The position numbers were made by a program, and so were the translations under genes. From Arthrobacter nitrophenolicus (GTDB taxonomy: Bacteria; Actinomycetota; Actinomycetes; Actinomycetales; Micrococcaceae): a stretch of DNA of 64,000 nucleotides. Under the pieces are notes generated by a model, which saw nothing but the letters and a program-made list of their open reading frames with translations, was not told where the DNA came from and ran no database searches. Location of the stretch: assembly GCF_000332815.1 (NCBI RefSeq), contig NZ_AOFD01000007.1, positions 1 to 64,000 on the forward strand, read 5' to 3'. This document shows positions 52,301 to 63,974 of the stretch, piece after piece. Positions within the stretch are counted from its first letter, which is position 1, and each line of letters starts with the position of its first letter.

Positions 52301-53373
52301 TTTGTCCCCACGAAGACTGTCCGGGGTTGCAGCAGGTCAAAGGTCACCGGAACCGAATCAACAGATGGGACCTCGAGGGCGGCGGCCGGCACGGTTGTGA
52401 CGTTCGCGTCCTGCTCCGCCTCGCCCAGCCGCAGCCAGATGCCACCGGTATCCGGCACGGAAGCAGCTGACCTTGCCCCCTTCCGCGTGGCCAGGGCAGT
52501 AACCGCAAGCGAAGGTCCCGAGGCCAGGCGCCTTTCCCGGTCCTGGGCCGCCGCCTTCCTGACTGCCCTGGCGGCATCCCGCCGCTGGCGCCGTCCGGAA
52601 ACAACGGGAACCAGGAGGGCAACCGCCGAGGTGGCCGCGAAAGCCAGGAACATCCACATGCCCGTGAAGAGGGCCAGGCCGATGCCTATGGCCAGTGGGA
52701 GCGCTGCTGTCACAAGAAGGGCAGCCCGGTTTCCCGGATCGCCCCGTCCAGGCACAGTGATCGGTTCCTGTGCTGAAACTCCGGCCATGGCCAGGGACTT
52801 GATCGGGACGTCGGCGAACATCAGCGACATGGTTGAATTACCGCACCTGATGGTTGACCCCGCAGTGACGGCAGAGTGGCGGATTCTCTCGCCGTCCACG
52901 TAGGTGCCGTTGGCACTGTCCAGATCCTCAATGAAGATGTCTTTGTCGGTCAACGTCAGGCGGGCATGCTCCCGGGACAGCTCAGCATCGGGAAGGACGA
53001 TGCGTGCATTGCTCCTGCCCACGGTGTATTGGCCACGCTGCAGCGGTACGACTGTTCCGGCGCCGGCGCCGGTGTGGACGGCAAGGACGAGCCCGGCAGG
53101 ATGGCCGCCACAAGGACTGCGCCGTTGCTTCCGGCGCCTTGGTTCCGGGCCGCCGTCGACAAGTATTGCGCCTGGGATGAGGGGCGGGATCCCCAACCGT
53201 GCCGACTGGAGATCCTCGCCTGCGACGGTGACCATCCCTGTTCCGAATTGTTCCGCGAGCTGCCGGCAAAGTGCGGCGCCTGGAGCGCCTTCCGGGGCGT
53301 CGATTGTCAGCTCAAGCGGGTGGGAAGCCAGGCCGGACCCGGGTCCACCCACCAGTGTGCAGTGCAGCCTCAT
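49297..53373 (-). CDS. FHA-FtsK/SpoIIIE ATPase, EssC-like architecture
   Basis: 1358 residues, intact. Order: N-terminal beta domain (1-75), FHA domain (110-180, YTVGRSNARIVLPDAELSREHA and SANGTYVDG), two transmembrane helices (217-237, 238-258), then three FtsK-type modules. The first is complete (Walker A GTTGAGKS at 576-583, Walker B LVIIIDEF near 682, and the ATQRP motif); the second has a degenerate P-loop (GAPESGADE); the third keeps GRSGSGKT and LLADDADLL. FHA plus two helices plus three ATPase modules is the plan of EssC/EccC, the motor of type VII secretion. The start ATG has AAGGA about nine bases upstream. No WXG100 gene is in the window. Confidence 0.88.
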   Translation of the reverse strand: MRLHCTLVGGPGSGLASHPLELTIDAPEGAPGAALCRQLAEQFGTGMVTVAGEDLQSARLGIPPLIPGAILVDGGPEPRRRKQRRSPCGGHPAGLVLAVHTGAGAGTVVPLQRGQYTVGRSNARIVLPDAELSREHARLTLTDKDIFIEDLDSANGTYVDGERIRHSAVTAGSTIRCGNSTMSLMFADVPIKSLAMAGVSAQEPITVPGRGDPGNRAALLVTAALPLAIGIGLALFTGMWMFLAFAATSAVALLVPVVSGRRQRRDAARAVRKAAAQDRERRLASGPSLAVTALATRKGARSAASVPDTGGIWLRLGEAEQDANVTTVPAAALEVPSVDSVPVTFDLLQPRTVFVGTKPLRDGMIRAIVMQLSGYPRCRSTRIIIFGPATSLPLAARYLPDVVLMVAAEACRDSLKEGFPPGYEHGVLLLADATADGRTAAMLMEEAHRHGWQVLEFRSRAAAGTPAVDVVLHHHGSTLRGQGEDITFVADLAQNDVFDGFCRQLAAAPPRPNMGKHPIARTCALEDVLPLSPAHLAARWDSSIGEAGLAAPLGLDADGALVIDLQADGPHVLVAGTTGAGKSELLRSLTLALALTHPPSRINFLFLDFKGGSGLGPLTGLVHCVGLLTDLTRDELERTLTSLRAEIRLREEALAAARVPDLAGYRSTAEAEGFPIPHLVIIIDEFRMLVDDAPEVLRELMRIASIGRSLGIHLVMATQRPQGALTADIRANVTSSIALRVQSDMESVDIIGSKEAAAIRLDAPGRAFMTRGTEPAREFQAATTNLVRTQSAPLTAITVQLTTEHLTAGAPEPGHAEPQTPAQAAAPLIAMIRGAWTSREGAAPRVPVAPPLPDDIVEPSMGCSGPDPFPGDPAWALTLGAMDLPKEQSVHPLVWRPGADSHLALIGAPESGADEAAQLVLRGLLLHREPAHCYILDGTGSFSSAARHPRVGAATGLHELRRAVRILERIALEMTRRLSRPAEAAVPLVVLVSGWGAWVSAFRSGPLAWAEELMHDVVRDGVRAGVTVVISGDRELVSARFCGALSSRLYFPAGSNQDSRVAWPRLPSTTAIKSRAVAFGPVANGDSAVCQVFRLAPGRQWPEGPLGVGDPAEPLPFRVEPLPLRVTAPEVRGIHEREGVSANAALTRSTQDMLIGVGGDELSPVYLRLAAAGTVAVLGRSGSGKTNTLKSLQELNPAHHWLSPNSPTPAANPWIRILSAARAGDLPSDAVLLADDADLLSPAAMRDLSELQALGHPLVLTASYSPLLLQRVPPAMGARAAGTALLLGPASFADGDAFGVRFEVEPAPPPGRAVLISAGRAQAIQVARASEAELKEQARNQAAASRYSAGGALPVRDA

Positions 53374-53497
53374 AAGCACCGATCCTTCTTGCCGTTGACC
53401 CCACGCTAGCCATACTTGGCTGGTCCTGGCGCCGCCGAAGGAGGCTATGTGGACAACCATATGCGTGCCCTGGGCGGGCGGCGCCAGTGGCCGCTGA

Positions 53498-56792
<3,295 letters not shown>

Positions 56793-58401
56793 CTAGCCGC
56801 TGTGCGAGTGCTCGGCCGGCCGGGCAGCAGGTGCCGGGGCTGCCAGCCTGGACTGCCATGCAGGCGCGGTCAACAGGCGGTACAGCAGGGTTCCGCTGAC
56901 CGCCAGCAGCACGAGGTAGGCGACGGCGAGCACCTGCCAGGTGCCCGGCGGCTGCCACTCCGGCTGGAACATCTCCGTCCAGTTGACGTGGTCCATGACG
57001 CCGATCGTGTAGCGCCGGAGTCCTTCCATGAACACGTAAAAGTGGGCCAGGGCTCCCAGCACCAAACCCCACCGCACCATGGACTTTGTCCACGGCGTGA
57101 TCCTGAAGCGGCGGAAACGGGTGGTCACACCGGCAGCCAGGATCAGCGTCACCACCATGGCCAACGTATACCGTCCCTGCCAGATCCAACCCAGGGTCTC
57201 GCTTGAACTTGCCTGCAGGGCGGCCGGTACAACGATGACGGTCAGGGCCAGGAGGGCCATGACCCACCGTCCCCGGACCGGGCGTGCCGTAAAAGCCAGG
57301 AAGAGCATGGCACCGAATCCAAGGACCCACGCGTAAACTGCAGCAGGAGGAGGCAGGGTGTCGATCCACCCAAGAACCCCAACGTACTCGACCATGAAGA
57401 ACACGGTCTTGTCCAGCATCGCAACGGCGGCTTCCTCGGCCGGTAGCGGAGCACCAGCGAGCAGGCTGTCAAAGCTCTTGGCGGACAGCACCCACCACAG
57501 GGCAAACAGGCTGGACAGGCCGACAGCGAGGACGGCCAGTTGGAAGCCACGGACCGCAAAAGTGCGAATAAACGTCTTGAATCCGAAGCAGAGAATAGCG
57601 GACACGGCGGCGATCGCAAGCATAGCAGGGAAAGCGGCCGGGTATGGGCCAGCAGGCTGCCGGACAGCGCTGCAATGACAAAGAGCAACCTGCTGCCGGG
57701 CATTCCGGCCGCGGTCCGCTCGAAGATCGCACACAGGCTCATGAAGACAGCACCTGCCGCAGCGATCTCAAGGCCGTTGGGATTAACGGAGCCGGACAGG
57801 AAGAAGACGGCAGGCGTCAGCGCGATGGCGCAGGCTATGACCGGTCGATGGTAGTGACGCAACGACGATGCAGCGCACATTATGGCCGCGAGGAAAAACG
57901 CAACCAGCCATGCGCTGATAAGCCGCATCGCATACAGCGCCGGCTCACCACTGAGACCACGGCTTCCGATTCCCACGATGCCGTAGTACACCGGATTGTA
58001 ATTTCCGGCGGAAGTCTGTGCGGGTACCCAGCCGCGGTCTGTCGAATCGATGGGTGGCGCGCACGCCGGAGTCAGGTAGGGGTGGTGGGCGAAGCACTTG
58101 TAGGCGTCGAGGCTGGCCACATAGCCTGGAACGTTTACAGTCAGCCGTTCCCCCTGGACACCGGTACTGGCGCCGCTGAACTGTCCCCGGGCAACGGCCG
58201 CGGCTTGATGGCGTGCGCCGGCTCATCGGGTATGGACATCAGGGGAGAGGCGAAGCTCCAGAGGGTGCCAATGCAGCCGAACAGAAGCCAGGAAACCAAC
58301 AAAACGCGCAGCGGCGAAGGGCGTTTTTTGTCGGGCAGGGGTGAGTTGAGCGGACGCGGCAGCGTCGGCCTGAGGGAATTTTGCATGATAGGTTTAACCA
58401 T
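56793..58401 (-). CDS. DUF2142 membrane protein, copy 1 (two frame breaks)
   Basis: About 536 residues and roughly 12 transmembrane helices. The start region carries LMSIPDEPAHAIK and later SAGNYNPVYYGIVG and SGSVNPNGLEIAA, shared with the second DUF2142 protein 2 kb to the right. The layout, with conserved acidic residues in the first outer loop, is like GT-C glycosyltransferases (inference). Single bases are missing at about 58204 (ATCAAGCC for ATCAAGGCC) and 57621 (TATGCTT for TATGGCTT). It is convergent with glfT2, the two stop codons being adjacent. The start may be ATG 58401 or 58386. Confidence 0.8.
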
Positions 58402-58459
58402 ACTTTGGACGTACGGGGTTTATATCTGTGCGCTCCAGCTTCCGGGGAGGATAACAACG

Positions 58460-58925
58460 ATGCGCAGTTCTATTTCTGGTGCATCGTCGTCTCCACAATC
58501 ACCTGCAAGCGCCCCCGTCAGTCCCGGGGCTTGCCCTTGGCCTTTACCAGAACGCTGTTGTCCGGTTCCTGTTTGTCGGCGGTCTTTCCTTCGCCCTTGA
58601 CCTGGGGCTCCTTGCACTGCTGCATGAAGTCTTCGGAGTGGAACTGTGGCTTGCGACACCTATTGCATTCGTCGTCAGCCTGGTGTTCAACTTCCTGTTG
58701 CAGAGAATGTTCACCTTCCGCGCCACCAACAAGGGCAGCGTTTCCGCCGTTAAGTACATCCTGCTGGTGATTGTGAACATCGCGGTCAGCGACCTCGTGG
58801 TGACAGGGTTTGACGCCCTCGGCTGGTCCTACCTGATCGGTAAGGCATGTGCCACGGTCATGACCACGGTCTGGAATTACTTCCTGTACCGCCACTGGAT
58901 CTTCAAGCGGGACGCGGGAGAATAG
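58460..58925 (+). CDS. GtrA family membrane protein (probable frame break near N-terminus)
   Basis: About 154 residues with four transmembrane helices, GtrA family (FLFVGGLSFALDLGLLALL, VVSLVFNFLLQRMFTF, NYFLYRHWIFK). GtrA-type proteins help move lipid-linked sugars across the membrane for cell-surface glycosylation. GGGGAGGA stands eight bases before ATG 58460, but that ATG is out of frame with the conserved body; an extra base in the G-run at 58526-58529 would reconcile them. The alternative GTG 58479 is in frame but has no ribosome site. It is divergent from DUF2142 copy 1. Confidence 0.78.
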
Positions 58926-59178
58926 CGCTGGCGCTCACTGTCGGGTTCTCCTGAACACGCCAGGACTCCGCCTCCCGCTCCAGCCGCCGGGTACCGCATC
59001 CTAAGTGGTCAGGCGGATACAGCTTCACCCATAGCCGGCAGGTCACGCGCCGGTGAATCCGACGGCAGCGCCGTCCGGGCGACACAACGTAAGCCCCACG
59101 GCCTTTGACGGGCTGAAACCGTCTCCCCGGGCGGCGGGAGATGACGCCTTTGTCCCCTCCCGCCCCTTGGAACGGAAC
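58926..59178. other. Intergenic gap between convergent GtrA and DUF2142 genes
   Basis: 253 bases without a supported gene. A small hairpin (AGCGC-TG-GCGCT, 58924-58935) overlaps the gtrA stop; no convincing terminator or other element is seen. Confidence 0.5.
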
Positions 59179-60873
59179 CTAGGACTGGCCGGGACCTGTC
59201 TTTACCTCGGACCCGGAGGTAACAGGGTCTCCGGTATTCGGCATTGTAGAGGCCGTTTCCCCCACGTGCGGCTGCTCATGCTGCCTGCCCGCCCTGGCCG
59301 GACCCTTACCCTTGCCGCCAGAAGCGGCAGCCCGGACAATCAGCGGCTGGCCCGGGTGCAGGTAGCGGAACAGGAGCAGGACCCCGGCTGCGGTCACCAG
59401 CAGATAGGCCGCCGTTAGAGTGAACCAGCCGAGCGGCGGCTGCCAGTCGGGTGAAGAGAAAAGTGTTTGCCAGTTGGCAATCTCACTGATTCCCACCACA
59501 TAACGGCGGAGGACGTAAACGAACGTCAGGGTGTGGCAAAACACAATCAGCCAGAACATCACCCGCGAAATGTGCACTGCAACCGGGGAGGTCGGGAACC
59601 GGAGCTTCCGGAGCCCCAGGCCAACACTGACGAACAGCACGACGACGAGAGGCAGCGTATACCGTCCCTGCCAGATGAATCCCATGCCGCGCCAGAGCGC
59701 CGTCTGCAGGAGTGCAGGGACAAGGTAGAGCATGGCGAGGGCCACCCAGTAGCCCGTCCAGTTGCGCAGGGGGCGGACGCAGAAGGGAACAACCAGTGCG
59801 GCGATCATCAGGCCGCCCCACACAAGTGTCACCAGCTCAGGCGCCGGTGTGTCCAGCCATCCCATGGTGCCGATGTACTGCGGGAAGAAATCGTAGGTCC
59901 GGTCGAGCATGATCATGAAGCCGCGGTAGAGAGGGGCGTCCGGGTGCGGATTCGCTATCCCCTCCGGTGCCACGCCGACATTCGCAGGCCCGTTGGCGGC
60001 AACGTACATCCACAGGAATCCCAGCAGCGCGCCCGGGACAGCCACCGCGACGGCGGTCAATACACGCTTGTCGGTGAAGACGGCGAGCGTGCGGCGCAGC
60101 CGGAACGAACATACGCCGACGATCAGGGCACACAGCAGCCACACCAAGGAAATCTGGCGTGCATTTGCCAGGACCACTGTCGCTGCCACGACCGTTGCGA
60201 GCGCTGGCAGGACCCGTCGTGTGTTGCGCCAGTTGTCCAGCACCACGACGAAACCGGCAAAGGCTGCCATGGTGGCTGCGATTTCGAGGGAGTTCGGGTT
60301 GATGCCTCCGCCGAGGAACAGGATCATCGGAGTCATGGTGAGGGCCGCGACGAGGACGGGGTATTTGGGGCGCCGCAGTTCGGTCAGGGCGGTGAACCCG
60401 GCGGCAAAGAACAATGCGCAGAGAGCTGCACTGACAAGCCTCATCGCATAGATGGCCGGAGCGCCGGACATGAACAGGGTGGGGAGCCCGACCACCCAGT
60501 AGTACATCGGGTTGTAGGAGCCGGCGGAGGTCACACCGATATTCGTGAAAGTGTCGTCCGCATAGACCGGCGCTGCGCAATCGGCTGCTTGTGCGCGGTT
60601 GAATTTATAGCAGCTTTGGGCGTGAAGGCTTGCGATGTAGTTGGGGACCCGGACATGAACACCGTGACCGAAGGAAGTGCCCTCCTCCACGAGGACCTGG
60701 CCGCGGACCACGGCTGCGGCCTTGATCGTGTGTGCGGGCTCGTCGGGTGCACCCATGAGCGGGGTGGCAACCGCCCACAGCCCGAACAAGAGGGCGAAAA
60801 TTGTGGCCAGGAGCCCGAATGTCGGCAGGGGACGTGGAAGTCCGCGTCGGACGTTGCTGAGGAAAAGGGTCAT
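59179..60873 (-). CDS. DUF2142 membrane protein, copy 2
   Basis: 564 residues, intact, about 12 transmembrane helices. It shares with copy 1 the LMGAPDEPAHTIKAAAVVRGQ loop, SAGSYNPMYYWVVG, GGGINPNSLEIAA and the FIWQGRYTLP segment near helix 9. The conserved acidic first loop and topology suggest a GT-C-like enzyme acting on lipid-linked sugars outside the membrane (inference). GGAG is seven bases before the ATG, and the start overlaps the stop of the PstS-like gene by four bases. Confidence 0.85.
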   Translation of the reverse strand: MTLFLSNVRRGLPRPLPTFGLLATIFALLFGLWAVATPLMGAPDEPAHTIKAAAVVRGQVLVEEGTSFGHGVHVRVPNYIASLHAQSCYKFNRAQAADCAAPVYADDTFTNIGVTSAGSYNPMYYWVVGLPTLFMSGAPAIYAMRLVSAALCALFFAAGFTALTELRRPKYPVLVAALTMTPMILFLGGGINPNSLEIAATMAAFAGFVVVLDNWRNTRRVLPALATVVAATVVLANARQISLVWLLCALIVGVCSFRLRRTLAVFTDKRVLTAVAVAVPGALLGFLWMYVAANGPANVGVAPEGIANPHPDAPLYRGFMIMLDRTYDFFPQYIGTMGWLDTPAPELVTLVWGGLMIAALVVPFCVRPLRNWTGYWVALAMLYLVPALLQTALWRGMGFIWQGRYTLPLVVVLFVSVGLGLRKLRFPTSPVAVHISRVMFWLIVFCHTLTFVYVLRRYVVGISEIANWQTLFSSPDWQPPLGWFTLTAAYLLVTAAGVLLLFRYLHPGQPLIVRAAASGGKGKGPARAGRQHEQPHVGETASTMPNTGDPVTSGSEVKTGPGQS

Positions 60874-61933
60874 TGTCCGTCTCCGTTGGTGCCAATCAAT
60901 GCACGGGCTTCGCTTACTGCCGTCTTGCTGGGTGACATGACAAAGGCGAATGCGTTGGCGTTCTTCTGCGCGTCTTCGCTGAGGAGGCTCTGGCCCAGGG
61001 ACCGGCTCAGCCGGGTCAAGGCGGGCTCGGAGTATTCCCGGCACATATGAACGTAAAGCACGGTGCCCAACGCATAGCCGGAGGCCCCGTCCAGTTTCTG
61101 AACCACGCCGCGCGGGGACGAATCCACTTCCCCTGTGGTGACGGCGTCGACGACAGAGGAGGCCTGCAGCCGCCTCGGCTTGCCGTCAAAGACGAGCTGC
61201 GCTGCAGTGAAACGGTTGCCGATGATGCTTCCGTCGAGAATGGAAAGCCCGCCGTTGGTGTCATCCAGCTTGTCTGCGAGGTCCAGCGGCGGCGAAGATA
61301 CCTGTCCTATGACCGTGGACGGCCAGCTGTCCGGGGAATCGGGGTCCCAGGCAACACCGGCCTCCCCGTTGAGGTAATCGTTTACCGGACGTACCGTATC
61401 CGAGGGGCCTTCCGGCGCGATGACGGTGATTTCAAGGTCGGGGAGCTCGGTTCCGGTATTCAGGCCGGTGATGCGGGGATCATTCCAGCGCGTGATCTCA
61501 CCCTGCAGGATCGCGGCGAGGGTGGGGGCGTCCAGCACCACATCGTTGACACCCTTGATTTTGATGGCAACGCCCACAGGCAAAACCCCGGCCGCCACCG
61601 ATACGGCGCCGTCAGATGTGCACATGCCGCGAACGGATATGGCTTCCTGCTGGGTAAGGGGGGCGGAACTTACCGCGAAATGTGCCTGCCCGTCCTGGAA
61701 GGCCTTGAGCCCGGCTGCGGAGCCGTCGGGGGAGTAGCTCACCGAGGTGCCTTTGACGGCACCGCCCCATGCCAGCCCCCACGCGCTGACCGCGCCCTGG
61801 GCAGCGTTGCTGCCGATTCCTGTGAGGGCACCCTGAACAGTGCCCGGGGGAGTGGTGGCACATGCAGACAGGGACAAGAGCCCCGTCAACAAGGCGGCAG
61901 CCTTATTTTTGCTCGGAGAGAAACGGGAATCAC
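60870..61933 (-). CDS. PstS-like lipoprotein without canonical phosphate ligands (N-terminal frame break)
   Basis: About 354 residues when started at GTG 61933. The lipobox LSAC marks a lipoprotein; the rest is the PBP-like-2 (PstS) fold with DGSAAGLKAFQDG, VLDAPTLAAILQGEITRWNDPRI and a YVHMCRE ending. The Asp of the PstS SDAPL motif is Ser (VSSAPL), and the Arg/Ser-Gly-Thr loop reads APEGPSDT. As read, the frame opens at GTG 61958 with no ribosome site. GTG 61933 lies six bases after TAGGCT and joins the body if the T5 run at 61906-61910 is really T6, giving the short leader VIPVSLRAKNKAAALLTG. It is translationally coupled to DUF2142 copy 2. Confidence 0.78.
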
Positions 61934-61939
61934 CCTTCC

Positions 61940-61945
61940 AGCCTA
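61940..61945 (-). promoter_or_regulatory. -10 box of leaderless promoter for the PstS-like gene
   Basis: TAGGCT on the minus strand, six bases (GGAAGG) before GTG 61933; it supports the revised start. Confidence 0.55.
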
Positions 61946-62000
61946 GTGCCCGTGCCACGGATGTTGAGGCAGGGCAACGTTCGATGGTGCAGGGGGTTTG

Positions 62001-63974
62001 TCATGCGCACGCCGAAATTTCGTACAGCCGGGCAGATGGGCCCTGGGAATCGACCAGCTTAAAGCCGGGGGCATCCCCGATGTCGGTGACGCCTGGATAC
62101 TCTCCGGATCCGGGGAGATCTATCAGGTACCGGCTGCCGAAGTCCAGCACGTACCGTACGTTTTTGCTTTTCAGTGCTTCGCACATCCGGGCATCATCCG
62201 GTGTGTCCTTCAGGTGTTCGTCAATCAGGACTGCGTCCTGGTCCTTTTCCGCGAACAGGTGGGCGGTCAGAACAGGCCGGTCGCTGTAGGCGTAGGCGAG
62301 GGAACTGCCGTTCCAGGGGTTGTCTGCAATGACCGCATCGGCGGGAACATGATGTGGGAGACGCTTCAACAGCGCGAGCTCATCCGGGGTCAGCAGCTCT
62401 GAGGCTGCATCGAACCGGTAAACAGTGGACGCACCACCGATATAGTGCGTGACAGGGCCGGCGAATGTCGCCAGCAGTGCGAACACAGCAGTAGCAAGAG
62501 CCGCCCCGGCAACCGGTCCCCGGTCTGCCAGCCAGCGGAACCGCCGCTCCAGGGTGCCGTGCAGGCGGCGGGCAGCAGCGGAGTTCCGCCATGAATCCCA
62601 GAGCCGCAGGCCGCCCACGACCGCAAGCGGGGTTGCGAACAGCGGCAGCAGGGCAGCAAGCCGGTACGTGTCCTGGTACCACGTGCCTATGAGGGCATCG
62701 CGCAGGGCACCCTTGGGAAACGACGCAGCCACCACGTACAGTGCACCGACGACGCCATAACAGGCTGCCAGCCAGCGCAACCTTCGGGTTTGGAAGACCG
62801 TGAGCAGACCGGCAACCGAAAGGATGGCGACAACCAGCGCCGGTATGGCTGATTGCATGGGGCTTACAGTCAGGATTTCCCCGACGGCGGCGCCAGGTTT
62901 CACCGTCGGCCCCCAGTTGTCGTAGGGTGCAGGGCGCAATTTCAACCAAAGTGCGGCAGCCAGCACAAGGGAGAGCAGGGTCCCGCCGATGAAGAGCCAT
63001 GCCCGCAGCACGCTGGCTTGGAACTTGGTGTTCCTCGCGAGGTGCCACCAGAGCAGTCCGAGAATGGGAAAACTTACGGCGATGGTGGTGTTGATCGAAC
63101 TGGTATGTGCAAAGGCAAGTCCCGCAAGTGCGAGCAGCAGTGCCGGGACCCAGCTGCGCAGCGGGTCTGTCCGTGTACGGCCCAGCCGGGCGACAGCCGC
63201 GAGGCAGGCTATGACCGCCGGCATCATGCTGAGCGCCAGCGCATACGGAAACAGCGGACCCCAGACGATCATGAGGAACGGGAAGGCGACCTGGGCGGCA
63301 GCGATCACTGAAGCGACCACGAGGGCGGCCGGCCGGCGCGAGATGGTCTTGGCCACCAGGAACAGGCACGACGCCGGCCAGAGGACAGCCGCGAGGACCA
63401 GGTTGAGCACGTTTTGCGACGTAGGGATGTCGACGGCGGCCACCTGGACCAGGAGCGCCGCGAACGAATGCCACGCGGCAGGATACACAGCATCGAAACC
63501 GGAGACCCCCTGGAGCGACGCGAGATTCAGCGACGAGGCGTTGCCGGTGTCCAGGATGTACCGGATGGCGTTCAGGTGGAAGACGTTGTCGAAAACCTGG
63601 GAGGGGTGCTCGGGGGAGCCGACCAGCTGGATGAAGCGTACGGAGATAGGGACAGTGGCAAGGGCCATGGCAGCGAAAGGCAGCCACTGCCGCCAGGGCG
63701 GCGCGCCCGCAATCCGATGGCGGAGGCCGCGCGTGACCAGCAGGGCGGCCCCGGCAAGCAGAGCCGTCACTGCGGCAAACGGCAGGACGCTCCAAGGGAC
63801 GCCAAGGATACCGGCGAGCACTCCGGCCAGTCCTGCCGCTGCCGTCGACAGAAGGGGGGCAAGGCCGAGGATGCCGCCCAGACGGAATTTCAGGCATGCC
63901 GCCACCACAGCACCGGGAACGTAGAGCAGGAGGATGGCGGTCACCACCGCGGGAAGAATACCAATCCAGCTCAC
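62001..63974 (-). CDS. DUF6541-type multi-pass membrane protein
   Basis: 657 residues, intact. About 13 transmembrane helices, with the first large outer loop (HPSQVFDNVFHLNAIRYILDTG) and a C-terminal extracytoplasmic domain from about 530 (PDELALLKRLPHHVPADAVIADNPWNGSS), a GT-C-like plan seen in actinobacterial wall and exopolysaccharide clusters. The GTG start has GAGGAAG eight bases upstream. It probably belongs to the same surface-polysaccharide cluster, which continues off the right edge. Confidence 0.8.
   Translation of the reverse strand: MSWIGILPAVVTAILLLYVPGAVVAACLKFRLGGILGLAPLLSTAAAGLAGVLAGILGVPWSVLPFAAVTALLAGAALLVTRGLRHRIAGAPPWRQWLPFAAMALATVPISVRFIQLVGSPEHPSQVFDNVFHLNAIRYILDTGNASSLNLASLQGVSGFDAVYPAAWHSFAALLVQVAAVDIPTSQNVLNLVLAAVLWPASCLFLVAKTISRRPAALVVASVIAAAQVAFPFLMIVWGPLFPYALALSMMPAVIACLAAVARLGRTRTDPLRSWVPALLLALAGLAFAHTSSINTTIAVSFPILGLLWWHLARNTKFQASVLRAWLFIGGTLLSLVLAAALWLKLRPAPYDNWGPTVKPGAAVGEILTVSPMQSAIPALVVAILSVAGLLTVFQTRRLRWLAACYGVVGALYVVAASFPKGALRDALIGTWYQDTYRLAALLPLFATPLAVVGGLRLWDSWRNSAAARRLHGTLERRFRWLADRGPVAGAALATAVFALLATFAGPVTHYIGGASTVYRFDAASELLTPDELALLKRLPHHVPADAVIADNPWNGSSLAYAYSDRPVLTAHLFAEKDQDAVLIDEHLKDTPDDARMCEALKSKNVRYVLDFGSRYLIDLPGSGEYPGVTDIGDAPGFKLVDSQGPSARLYEISACA

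Noticed and set aside
59467-61050. 527-residue plus-strand open frame across DUF2142 copy 2
   Set aside because: Antisense to a clear multi-helix protein; its His/Glu/Gly-rich composition is a shadow signature.
62001-63974. Transporter assignment for the 657-residue membrane protein
   Set aside because: Topology with a large outer first loop and a C-terminal outer domain fits GT-C-like DUF6541 proteins; no transporter signature is present.
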